This document shows, piece after piece, positions 43,707 to 52,600 of a stretch of DNA of 64,000 bases. Within the stretch, counting starts at the first letter, position 1, and every line of letters starts with the position of its first letter. The stretch covers positions 124,001-188,000 of the forward strand of contig NZ_CACSJP010000005.1 in NCBI RefSeq assembly GCF_902706095.1, given 5' to 3'. This DNA is from Rhizobium sp. 18065. Its GTDB lineage: Bacteria; Pseudomonadota; Alphaproteobacteria; Rhizobiales; Rhizobiaceae. Position numbers and translations under genes: made by a program. The notes beneath the pieces were generated by a model. That model did no database searches, was not told where the DNA came from, and saw only the letters and a program-made list of their open reading frames with translations.

Positions 43707-45116
43707 TTGGCATTTGACGAAATGATTAAAGCGGATAGCGGTCCGCGGGTTCCCTATCAGAATTACCACGACTGGTATTCCAGTCAGGATCCGGCAAGAC
43801 TGTTGGCGAAGTCCAGAGACGCCGAAAACATCTTCCGCAAGACCGGCATCACCTTTGCCGTTTACGGCCACGAGGACTCCTCGGAAAAGCTCATTCCCTT
43901 CGACATCATTCCCCGCATCATTTCCGGCCGCGAATGGCGCAAGCTGGCCCAGGGCATCGAGCAACGCGTCATTGCGCTCAATGCCTTTCTCGACGATATC
44001 TACCACAAGCAGGAAATCATCCGCGCCGGCCGCATTCCACGCGAACTGATCGAGAAGAACGTCACCTTCCTGCCGGAAATGATCGGCTTTCGTCCGCCCG
44101 GCGGCGTCTACACCCACATTGTCGGCACCGACATCGTCCGCACCGGCGAAGACCAGTTCTTCGTGCTCGAGGACAATGCCCGCACGCCCTCCGGTGTCAG
44201 CTACATGCTGGAAAACCGGGAAACGATGATGCAGATGTTCCCCGAGCTCTTCCAGCTCAACAAGGTCCAGCGCGTCGAGGACTATCCGCATCTGCTGCGC
44301 CAGTCGCTTGCCTCGCTTGCCCCTCCGGGATGCAAGGGCAAGCCGCGCGTCGCGGTGCTGACCCCGGGCATCTACAATTCCGCCTATTACGAGCATTCCT
44401 TCCTTGCCGACATGATGGGCGTGGAGCTGGTCGAAGGCTCGGACCTGCGCGTCATCGACGGCAAGGTCAAGATGCGCACGACACGCGGCTACGAGGCCAT
44501 CGACGTGCTCTACCGCCGCGTCGATGACGACTACCTCGATCCCCTCACTTTCCGCCCGGATTCGGCGCTCGGCATTCCCGGCATCATGGACGTCTACCGC
44601 GCCGGCAACATTACAATTGCCAATGCGCCCGGTACCGGCATTTGCGACGACAAGGCGATCTACTCCTACATGCCGGAAATCGTCGAGTTCTATACCGGCC
44701 GCAAGGCACTGCTCGAAAACGTGCCGACATGGCGCTGTTCCGAGGCCGACAGCCTGAAATACGTGCTGGAGCATCTGGAAGAACTGGTGGTCAAGGAAGT
44801 GCACGGCTCCGGCGGCTACGGCATGCTGGTCGGCCCGACCGCATCGAAGCGGGAGCGCGCGGTCTTCGCCGAAAAGCTCAAAGCGCGCCCGAACAACTAC
44901 ATCGCCCAACCGACATTGTCGCTGTCGACCGTGCCGATCCTCGTCAACAAGGGGATTGCACCGCGCCATGTCGACCTTCGTCCCTATGTTCTCGTGTCAG
45001 ACAAGGTGCAGATCATCCCCGGCGGCTTGACCCGCGTGGCCCTGAAACAGGGGTCGCTCGTGGTCAATTCCAGCCAGGGCGGCGGCACCAAGGACACCTG
45101 GGTATTGGAGGACTGA
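43707..45116 (+). CDS. Circularly permuted ATP-grasp type 2 protein
   Basis: 469 residues. Features: IPFDIIPRIISGREWRKLAQGIEQRV, LEDNARTPSGVSYMLENR, VEVLYRRVDDDYLD-like RVDDDYLDPL, NAPGTGICDDKAIYSY and VVKEVHGSGGYGMLVGP. The family is known from predictions as an ATP-dependent amide-forming enzyme. The TTG at 43707 has AGGGGA 7 nt upstream and fits the usual start LAFDEM; ATGs at 43668 and 43683 extend it by 13 or 8 residues. The alpha-E gene follows after 1 nt. Confidence 0.88.
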   Translation: MAFDEMIKADSGPRVPYQNYHDWYSSQDPARLLAKSRDAENIFRKTGITFAVYGHEDSSEKLIPFDIIPRIISGREWRKLAQGIEQRVIALNAFLDDIYHKQEIIRAGRIPRELIEKNVTFLPEMIGFRPPGGVYTHIVGTDIVRTGEDQFFVLEDNARTPSGVSYMLENRETMMQMFPELFQLNKVQRVEDYPHLLRQSLASLAPPGCKGKPRVAVLTPGIYNSAYYEHSFLADMMGVELVEGSDLRVIDGKVKMRTTRGYEAIDVLYRRVDDDYLDPLTFRPDSALGIPGIMDVYRAGNITIANAPGTGICDDKAIYSYMPEIVEFYTGRKALLENVPTWRCSEADSLKYVLEHLEELVVKEVHGSGGYGMLVGPTASKRERAVFAEKLKARPNNYIAQPTLSLSTVPILVNKGIAPRHVDLRPYVLVSDKVQIIPGGLTRVALKQGSLVVNSSQGGGTKDTWVLED

Positions 45117-45117
45117 C

Positions 45118-46065
45118 ATGGTCATGCTCGGAAGAACTGCCAACGGACTCTTCTGGATGTTCCGTTACATCGAGCGGGCCGAAAACATCGCCCGTATTGT
45201 CGACGCCGGCCTGAGGATGTCTCTGACACGCTCCGGCGCCAGCGATGACGACTGGAGCGCGGTGTTGCTCAGCGCCGATGTCCGCGACATCTTCGACAAG
45301 CATCATGACAAGGTGACGGCCTCGGACGCGATCGATTTCCTGTTGCGCGATCTGTCCAACCCTTCCAGCGTCATGTCCTCGATCGATGCCGCCCGCAACA
45401 ATGCCCGCATGGTCCGCACGGCGCTGACCCGCGAGACCTGGGAGGCGATGAATGAGTGCTGGATCGAGATGAAGCAGATGCTCGCCCGCAAGCTCAAATC
45501 GGCCGATCTGCCGGAAGTGATCGAAACGGTGAAGCGCCGCGCCGGCCTGATCCGCGGCGCCTTCCATGGCTCGATGCTGCGCAACGAGATCTACAACTTC
45601 GCCCGCATCGGCACCTTCATCGAACGGGCCGACAACACCAGCCGCATTCTCGACGTTAAATATTACGTCCTGCTTCCGGCCATCACCCAGGTCGGCTCGT
45701 CACTCGACAACATGCAGTGGGAATCGATCCTGCGCTCGGTCTCCGCCCATCGCTCCTATCGCTGGGTCTATGACGGCGAATACAAGGCGACCAACATCGC
45801 AGATTTCCTCATCCTCAACGGCCAGATGCCCCGCTCCCTCGCCTATTGTTACGATAAGATCGTCAGTAATCTCGGCTATATCGGCCAGGACTATGGCGAG
45901 CGGCTGGCGGCTCACGAGACGGCAGAGCGGGTGCGCTCGACATTGCAAAAGACGTCAATCGGGACGATCATGGATCAGGGCCTGCACGAATTCCTCGATA
46001 ACTTCATTTCCCACAACAACCAGCTGGGTCAGGAAATTACCGAGGGTTATCGCTTTTACAGCTGA
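45118..46065 (+). CDS. Alpha-E domain protein (DUF403)
   Basis: 315 residues, mainly helical. Features: MLGRTANGLFWMFRYIERAENIARIVDAGLRM at the start, EIYNFARIGTFIERADNTSRILDVKYY and a repeated YKATNIADFLILN. It belongs with the ATP-grasp type 2 and transglutaminase genes in a conserved operon proposed to make or process a peptide or amide conjugate. Its function is not known experimentally. It begins 1 nt after the ATP-grasp stop and is followed 18 nt later by the transglutaminase-like gene. Confidence 0.9.
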   Translation: MVMLGRTANGLFWMFRYIERAENIARIVDAGLRMSLTRSGASDDDWSAVLLSADVRDIFDKHHDKVTASDAIDFLLRDLSNPSSVMSSIDAARNNARMVRTALTRETWEAMNECWIEMKQMLARKLKSADLPEVIETVKRRAGLIRGAFHGSMLRNEIYNFARIGTFIERADNTSRILDVKYYVLLPAITQVGSSLDNMQWESILRSVSAHRSYRWVYDGEYKATNIADFLILNGQMPRSLAYCYDKIVSNLGYIGQDYGERLAAHETAERVRSTLQKTSIGTIMDQGLHEFLDNFISHNNQLGQEITEGYRFYS

Positions 46066-46083
46066 CGGATCAGGACAAGAAGC

Positions 46084-46908
46084 ATGCGTTTGCGGATCAC
46101 CCACACAACAGTATACCGCTACGACGATCCGGTGCAGTATTCACTGCAAAGGTTGCGGCTGTCGCCGATCAACGGCCCCGGCCAGACCGTTCTGTCGTGG
46201 AACATCAAGGTCGACGGCGCAACGGTCGAGGCAGGATTCAACGACCAGTTCGGCAACCACACCCATCTTGTCTCCACCGAAGGCGACAGCAAGACGGTGA
46301 ATATCATCGCCTGCGGCGAGGTGGAGACCGAAGACCGTGCCGGCGTCTACGGCCCGCATCAGGGCTATTGCCCCCTCTGGCTCTATCTGCGTGAATCACC
46401 GCGGACCAAACCCGGCAAGTTGACGCGCGAACTGGTCAAAAGCCTCGTCGGCGACACCGAGCTTGCCAAGATGCATGACCTGATGGCCAGGCTGAGCGAA
46501 GCCGTGGCCTATGAGACCGGCTCGACCGGCACGGAAACCACCGCCGAACAGGCGCTGGAAGCCGGACACGGCGTCTGCCAGGACCACGCACATGTCTTCA
46601 TCACCGCCGCCCGCCTGATGAACCTGCCGGCACGCTATGTTTCGGGCTACCTGATGATGGAAGGGATCACCGACCAGACGGCAACCCATGCCTGGGCCGA
46701 GGTCCATCTCCAGGGGCTCGGCTGGGTCGGCTTCGATGCCGCCAACAATGTCTGCCCGGACGCCAGCTATGTGCGGATTGCAACAGGGCTCTGCTACGCC
46801 GACGCCGCCCCGGTATCCGGCATGCGCATCGGGCTCGCCGGCGAGGATCTCAACGTCAAGGTGGTCGTCGAAACAAGGGAACAGAGCCAGAGCCAGTCCC
46901 AGAGTTGA
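46084..46908 (+). CDS. Transglutaminase-like cysteine peptidase family protein
   Basis: 274 residues. N-terminal bacterial transglutaminase region MRLRITHTTVYRYDDPVQYSLQRLRL, then the core with Cys in EAGHGVCQDHAHVFITAARLMNLPARYVSGYL and His in DQTATHAWAEVHLQGLGWVGFDAAN (Asp follows). It completes the ATP-grasp/alpha-E operon and may cut or cross-link its product. The C-terminus ends in a Ser-Gln run encoded by a short tandem repeat that continues past the stop. Confidence 0.9.
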   Translation: MRLRITHTTVYRYDDPVQYSLQRLRLSPINGPGQTVLSWNIKVDGATVEAGFNDQFGNHTHLVSTEGDSKTVNIIACGEVETEDRAGVYGPHQGYCPLWLYLRESPRTKPGKLTRELVKSLVGDTELAKMHDLMARLSEAVAYETGSTGTETTAEQALEAGHGVCQDHAHVFITAARLMNLPARYVSGYLMMEGITDQTATHAWAEVHLQGLGWVGFDAANNVCPDASYVRIATGLCYADAAPVSGMRIGLAGEDLNVKVVVETREQSQSQSQS

Positions 46909-46976
46909 GGTGTCCCAGAGTTGGGGTGTCTCAGAGTTGGGATGCCTCAGAGCTAAAGTGATTCAAAGCAGGGGCT
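46897..46976. repeat. 16-bp tandem repeat at the 3' end of the transglutaminase gene
   Basis: About five imperfect 16-bp units (TCCCAGAGTTGAGGTG, TCCCAGAGTTGGGGTG, TCTCAGAGTTGGGATG, CCTCAGAGCTAAAGTG, then a worn copy). The first unit holds the stop codon, and the preceding codons spell the EQSQSQSQS tail. Copy-number change could alter the end of the protein. Confidence 0.8.
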
Positions 46977-47081
46977 TGCTGCAGAAGTTTGCCGACACCG
47001 TAAGCCCTGCTCCATTCAGCCATGGTTGTATGGGACCGCACGGAGCTGCAATGCGGACGTCCGCAGGAACAGGTTGCACGC

Positions 47082-47528
47082 ATGCTGTTTGGTAAATCGC
47101 TGTTCCAGTCGGTGGTCGACCGCCTGGCGGATGAAGCGGAGGACGAGGTTGAAGCACCCGAGCCAAGCTTCCGTGTGACCGGTCTGTCGACCAGTTTTGC
47201 CACGGAAAGGATCGCGGCGTCTCCCGTCAACGCCGGCCTGCGCCAGGACGCCTACCTTTTCCTCATGTCGCAGGACCAACCGGCCGCAATCAAAGCGCCC
47301 GTCAAGCCGCCTCATCTTCAACGCCTGACGGTGGAACAGATTGCCGAAGATCTGCAACTTCAGGACAATGACAGCCGCGACATCCTCCAGGAAAGACGCC
47401 GGCTTTTCGCCAAGAGCAACCATCCCGACACCGTGCATCCCGACTTCCGTGAACCGGCCAATACACGGATGAAGATCGCCAACCTGCTGATCGACGAAGC
47501 CATGCGACGGCTCGACGCCGCCGTCTGA
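47082..47528 (+). CDS. J-domain-like protein of unknown function
   Basis: 148 residues. The C-terminal region ILQERRRLFAKSNHPDTVHPDFREPANTRMKIANLLIDEA contains HPD at about residues 114-116 flanked by helices, as in DnaJ J-domains, which stimulate Hsp70. The N-terminal part has no Gly/Phe or zinc domain. The ATG at 47082 has AGGAACAGG 11 nt upstream. This may be a specialised co-chaperone, but the J-domain call rests on one motif and helix pattern. Confidence 0.65.
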   Translation: MLFGKSLFQSVVDRLADEAEDEVEAPEPSFRVTGLSTSFATERIAASPVNAGLRQDAYLFLMSQDQPAAIKAPVKPPHLQRLTVEQIAEDLQLQDNDSRDILQERRRLFAKSNHPDTVHPDFREPANTRMKIANLLIDEAMRRLDAAV

Positions 47529-47548
47529 TTCGCAGCCACAGACCGCAG

Positions 47549-48016
47549 TCAGTCGTAGAGGCGCTTCAGCAGGCTGATCACCGCATCGCGCTGTATCGCA
47601 CCGCCAAGCTGCGCCAATACCCACTCCTCATGACCCTGCCAGATCGGCATCAGCTCATTCAGATAGGCTTCGCCGGCCGGCGTCATATAGAGCGACTGCA
47701 CGCGGCGATCGGTTTCCGACTTCCGGCGCTCGACGAAGCCCTTGTTTTCCAGGCCATCGACAATGGCGACAAAATTCGCCCGCTGGATACCCAGCGCTTC
47801 GGCCACTTCGCTTTGCTTGGAGCCCTGGTTGCGCTTCAGAAGCAGCAGGACGGCAAAATCCGTCGGTCGCAGGCCCTTGGATGAAAAAGCTTCGTTGAAA
47901 TGCTGGAACACCGCAAGCTGAGCCCGCCTCAGGCTGTAACCGACAGCATCCTCCATCATCGAAAGATCGAGCCCGTTCTCATCGGGCACAATGTCATCAG
48001 TCATCATTTCCGGCAT
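47549..48016 (-). CDS. MarR-family transcriptional regulator
   Basis: 155 residues. The winged helix is RPTDFAVLLLLKRNQGSKQSEVAEALGIQRANFVAIVDGLENKGFVERRKSETDRRVQSLYMTPAG (about residues 48-113). It is convergent with the J-domain gene and upstream of a terminator pointing the other way. A start at 48004 (MMTDD) is possible. Ligand and target are unknown; phenolic-acid control is a common theme for the family. Confidence 0.88.
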   Translation of the reverse strand: MPEMMTDDIVPDENGLDLSMMEDAVGYSLRRAQLAVFQHFNEAFSSKGLRPTDFAVLLLLKRNQGSKQSEVAEALGIQRANFVAIVDGLENKGFVERRKSETDRRVQSLYMTPAGEAYLNELMPIWQGHEEWVLAQLGGAIQRDAVISLLKRLYD

Positions 48017-48056
48017 TTTGACGCCATGGTATACAATTCCCCCTGTACTTCAGATA

Positions 48057-48079
48057 GGCGCGTTGATCGCGCCTTTTTT
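48057..48079 (+). terminator. Strong plus-strand terminator just 5' of marR
   Basis: GGCGCG-TTGAT-CGCGCC followed by TTTTTT. On the plus strand it would end a transcript running antisense through marR, for example read-through of the J-domain gene that stops at 47528, or a short RNA starting locally. Confidence 0.8.
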
Positions 48080-48362
48080 CAGAAGTCGCGCGATCTTAAC
48101 GGTTTGGGCTTAAGCCACAAGTCTCCGGCAAGCCGCTCGTTCCCCTTTTGCCGGCTTTTGACCTATTTTAGGTCATCTCCACACGCAAAACCGCGGGCAT
48201 TGTGACATGGTCAGCACCACTGATCACAAAACGCCCAGACCATTCCGGCACGACGACGGCCGCGAAGACGGCAAGCCTTGCTTTTTGCGATTGAAGCCAG
48301 CCACCGACTACGCTATGACCGCAACACAGCAACAGGCGAGTCACTCAACGACCGCCTTGAAG
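48080..48362. other. Non-coding stretch before tRNA-Arg
   Basis: About 280 bp between the terminator and the tRNA. I see no supported gene; a forward open frame here reads through the tRNA and is an artefact. Confidence 0.6.
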
Positions 48363-48439
48363 GCACCCGTAGCTCAGCTGGATAGAGTGTTGGATTCCGA
48401 TTCCAAAGGTCACAGGTTCGAATCCTGTCGGGTGCGCCA
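48363..48439 (+). tRNA. tRNA-Arg (anticodon CCG)
   Basis: 77 nt with an encoded CCA. The acceptor arms GCACCCG and CGGGTGC pair; the D arm is GCTCAGCTGGATAGAGT; the anticodon loop TTCCGAT inside the TTGGA/TCCAA stem gives CCG (reads the Arg codon CGG); the T arm is ACAGG-TTCGAAT-CCTGT. Confidence 0.95.
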
Positions 48440-48621
48440 CAAATCCTAATTTCCATTCCGAAGACATAGGTACCATTTCTGGCTGACGCCGGAGATATTG
48501 GCACAGTGGACCATAATCGGTATCATCGATCGATCCCACTGTCGTCCAGCGCCCGGACCGGGCATCTCTGCGATGCCACAGCGTTTGCGCTCCAGCGGTC
48601 ATTCATTCAGGAAGCGTCTTC

Positions 48622-49278
48622 ATGCATAGAATTCTCGAACCTGAGATCATGGCAGATGCGGAACAGTCGCTCGCCTATGCCAATGCGGACTTTTCGATTT
48701 CCAATCAATCGTTTGTCGATCATGTCCTGACATACGACACGGGTCCCCTGCGTCATGTGATCGACATTGGCTGCGGCCCCTGCAATGTCATGGTGAGGCT
48801 GGCAGATGCCTGCCCGGATATCCACATCACCGCGATCGACGGATCGGCTGCGATGATCGATCTGGCCGGGAAGACCGTGCGAGCCTCGGGCCACGAATCC
48901 CGGATAGCGGTCATACAGGGATACATCCCGGGCCTTGCTCTGCCTGAGCACGGTTTCGATGCGGTCCTCTCGAAAGACCTGCTGCACCACTTGCCCGACC
49001 CAATGGTGCTGTGGAGTGAAATACAGCGATTGGGCCGGACCGGCGCTGCTGTCCATGTGATGGACCTGATCAGACCCGATACGCCACAAGACGCGTACGA
49101 TATCGTCGCGAAGGTGGCGCCCGACGCGCATACGATTCTGCGCCAGGATTTTTACAATTCGCTATGCGCCGCATTCACGATCGATGAAGTGAACGCACAA
49201 TTGCAACAGGTCGGCCTGCCGTTGCAGATACGCCAAACCAGCGACCGTCACATGCTGATCAGCGGCACTTTACCGTGA
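48622..49278 (+). CDS. Class I SAM-dependent methyltransferase
   Basis: 218 residues. The SAM-binding motif HVIDIGCGPCNVMVRLAD (about residues 44-61) is followed by ITAIDGSAAMIDLA, and GFDAVLSKDLLHHLPDP. It is a small-molecule type methyltransferase; the substrate cannot be named. The ATG has AGGAAG 9 nt upstream. It has no obvious operon partner. Confidence 0.85.
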   Translation: MHRILEPEIMADAEQSLAYANADFSISNQSFVDHVLTYDTGPLRHVIDIGCGPCNVMVRLADACPDIHITAIDGSAAMIDLAGKTVRASGHESRIAVIQGYIPGLALPEHGFDAVLSKDLLHHLPDPMVLWSEIQRLGRTGAAVHVMDLIRPDTPQDAYDIVAKVAPDAHTILRQDFYNSLCAAFTIDEVNAQLQQVGLPLQIRQTSDRHMLISGTLP

Positions 49279-49630
49279 CGCTGTTCGGCCGGGATCTGCG
49301 CCGATGGATACCAACCGATCAATGATAGCCTATCGATCCTGATCCCGGTGACATTTCTGAACCTATAAGCGAAAGCGGCAGACAAGATGAACTGTGCTGC
49401 GGCTCAAAATCGTCAGGGCGGACTAGTTTCGACAGGCATTGCCAATCGGCGCAGTGCGCGATCCCCCTTCGGTCCCCCTCGGTCCCTGCCTCCCCCGGGC
49501 TCGACCTTCAGCCACATACGGAAAATGCCGCACTTTCGGTTGAAAGGGCGGCATTTCCTGTAGGCTTTGGAGTTGTTCTTGTCAGCGTCGGCTGTGTATT
49601 TCGGCGCGGCTTTCGCCGCGCCGGTTATGA
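49279..49630. other. 352-bp intergenic region with two hairpins ending the octad gene
   Basis: No gene is supported here. On the minus strand a hairpin GGAAATGCCGC...GCGGCATTTTCC (about 49520-49559) has a T-run and can end the octad-protein transcript; a GGCGCGGC-TTTC-GCCGCGCC hairpin is at 49603-49622. A cytosine-rich stretch at 49470-49500 has short direct repeats (CGGTCCCC). Confidence 0.6.
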
Positions 49631-52600
49631 TCAGAGATCCTGGTAGGCCGAGATGATCGCTGCGATCTGATCCTCGTCGAAAGCCTGGATCTGCGTGGTC
49701 GTGAAGGCCTGCAGCTGGTCGCTTGCCAGGCTGTCGATGTCGTCGGTCGACAGGCCGGGCAGTGCCTTGACGTTGATCGCCGCGATCTCGTCGGTGGTAA
49801 ACGTTGCGATCTCGTCGGTCGACAGGGCCGAGATGGCGGCCGAGCCGAGGGCGGCGATCTGGGTCGAGGTCAAGGCCGAGACCTGATCCGAACCGAGCGC
49901 TTCGATCTGTGCCGAGGACAGGGCGCCGACCGTCTTGGTTCCCAGCGAACCGATCTGGTCCGTGGTCAGGGCAGCAACCGTATCCGTGGTCAGGCCAGCG
50001 ATCTGCGTCGTGCTCAGGGCGCCGATCTGGCCGGAGGTCAGTACTGCAACCTGATCAGTGGAAAGCGCGCTGATCTGGCTGGAGCTCAGGGCAACGACCT
50101 GGGTCGTTGTCAGGGAGACGACCTGGTCGGTGTCGAGGGCGGCAACCTGGTCGGTTGTCAGGCCTGCCAGAGCCTTGACGTTGATCGCTGCGATCTCGTC
50201 GGTGGCAAACAGGGCGATGTCGTCCGTGCTGAGCGCGCCGATGGCAACCGAGCCGAGTGCCGCGATCTGGGTCGAGGTCAGTGCCGCAACCTGGTCGGTG
50301 CTGAGTGCATCGACCTGGGTCGAGGTCAGGGCGCCGGCGGTCTTCGAGGTCAGCGACACGACCTGGTCTGTGCTCAGGGCGGCAACCTGGTCGGTCGACA
50401 GACCGGCAACCTGGGCGGTGCTGAGGGCTGCGATCTGGCCGGAGGTCAGGACGACGACCTGGTCGGTGGTCAGGGCGCCGAGCTGAGTGGAGCTCAGTCC
50501 GATTACCTGTGCCGTGGTCAGGGCCGCGACCTGATCGGTTTCGAGGATCGCCACCGCATCGGTCGAGAGACCGGACAGGGCCTTGACGTTGATCGCCGCG
50601 ATCTCACCAGTCGAGAAGGTGACGATGTCGTCGGTCGACAGCGCCGCCAAGTCTTCCGAGCCGAAGGCTGCGATCTGTGTCGCCGACAGGGCTTCGACCT
50701 GTTCAGAGCTCATCGCCTCGAGCTGGTCAGAGGTCAGGGCACCGACCGCCTTGGAGGTCAGCTGGGTCACCTGGTCGGTGGTCAGAGCCGCGACATTGTC
50801 GGTCGACAGTCCGGCCGCCTGGGTCGAGGTGAGGGCACCGATCTGGGCCGACGTCAGGACGACAACCTGATCGGTGGTCAGGGCACCGATCTGGCCGGTG
50901 CTCAGGGCAACGACCTGGGCCGTGGTCAGGGCTGCAACCTGGTCGGTTTCCATCGCAGCGACTGCGTCGGTGGAGAGGCCGGCAAGCGCCTTGACGCTGA
51001 TGGCGGCGACTTCAGCAGCCTCGAAGAGGACGATGTCGTCGGAGCTCAGCACCGAGATGGCAGACGAACCGAGTGCGCCGATCTGCGACGAGGTCAGGGC
51101 CTGGATCTGGTCGGAGGTCAGGGCATCGACCTGCGAGGAGGTCAGGGCCGCAGCCGTCTTCGAGGTCAGGGCGACAACCTGGTCGGTGGTGAAGGCGGCA
51201 ACCTGGTCGGTCGAGAGCCCGGCCACCTGCGTCGAGCTGAGGGCTGCGATCTGGGCCGAGGTCAGGACGACGACCTGGTCGGTGGTCAGGGCCTGGATCT
51301 GGGTCGACTTCAGGGCAACGACCTGGGCTGTGGTCAGCGCCGCAACCTGGTCGGTTTCGAGCACGGCGACTGCGTCGGTGGTGAGACCGGCAAGGGCCTT
51401 TACGCTGATGGCGGCGACTTCAGCAGCCTCGAAGAGGACGATGTCGTCGGAGCTCAGCACCGAGATGGCAGACGAACCGAGTGCGCCGATCTGTGTGGAG
51501 GTCAGAGCGGTGATCTGGTCGGAGGACAGGGCATCGACCTGGTCCGAGGTCAGGGCAGCAGCCGTCTTGGAGGTCAGGGCGACAACCTGGTCGGTGGTGA
51601 GAGCAGCAACCTGGTCGGTCGAGAGACCCGCCACCTGGGTCGAGCTGAGGGCTGCGATCTGACCCGAGGTCAGGACGACAACCTGGTCAGTCGTCAGGGC
51701 CGAAATCTGGCTGGACTTCAGCACGGCGACCTGGGCGGTGGTCAGGGCTGCAACCTGATCGGTTTCGAGGATGGCAACGGCGTCGGTGGTGAGACCTGCA
51801 AGGGCCTTGACGCTGATCGCGGCAATCTCGTCGGTCGTGAAGGTGGCAATCTCGTCGGTCGCCAGGACTGCAAGATCTTCAGAGCCGAGGGCAGCAATCT
51901 GGGCCGACGACAGGGCTTCGACCTGTTCGGAGCTGAGGGCTGCGATCTGGTCGGTGGACAAGGCAGCAACCGTCTTCGACGTCAGTTGGCTGATCTGGTC
52001 CGTCGTCAGCACCGCAACATTGTCGGTCGTGAGACCGGCAACCTGGGTCGAGCTCAGGGCCGCGATCTGACCCGAGGTCAGGACGACAACCTGGTCGGTC
52101 GTCAGCGCACCGATCTGTGTCGACTTAAGTGCAGCAACCTGGCCCGTCGTCAGCGCAGCAACCTGGTCGGTTTCGAGCACTGCAACCGCATCGGTGGTCA
52201 GACCCGCCAGAGCCTTGACGCTGATGGCAGCGACTTCAGCAGCCTCGAAGAGGACGATGTCGTCGGAGCTCAGGGCACCGATTGCTGCCGAGCCAAGGGC
52301 ACCGATCTGCGTGGAGGTCAGGGCGGTAATCTGATCGGACGTCAGAGCATCGACCTGGCCCGAGGTCAGAGCCGCAGCGGTCTTGGATGTCAGGGCGACA
52401 ACCTGGTCGGTCGAGAGAGCGGCAACCTGGTCGGTCGAGAGACCTGCAACCTGTGTCGAGCTAAGGGCAGCGATCTGACCCGAGGTCAAAACGACAACCT
52501 GATCGGTGGTCAGGGCCTGGATCTGGGTCGACTTAAGCCCGGCAACCTGTGCAGTGGTCAGCGCTGCAACCTGATCGGTTTCGAGGATTGCGACGGCATC

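Noticed and set aside
48207-48449. An open frame of 80 codons overlapping tRNA-Arg, and a reverse one at 48345-48602.
   Set aside because: Their most protein-like parts are translations of the tRNA itself (both strands), a common artefact.
49425-49460. TAGTTTCGACAGGC-like sequence resembling a tmRNA end.
   Set aside because: No tag-coding region or acceptor fold is found on either side, so it is a chance match.
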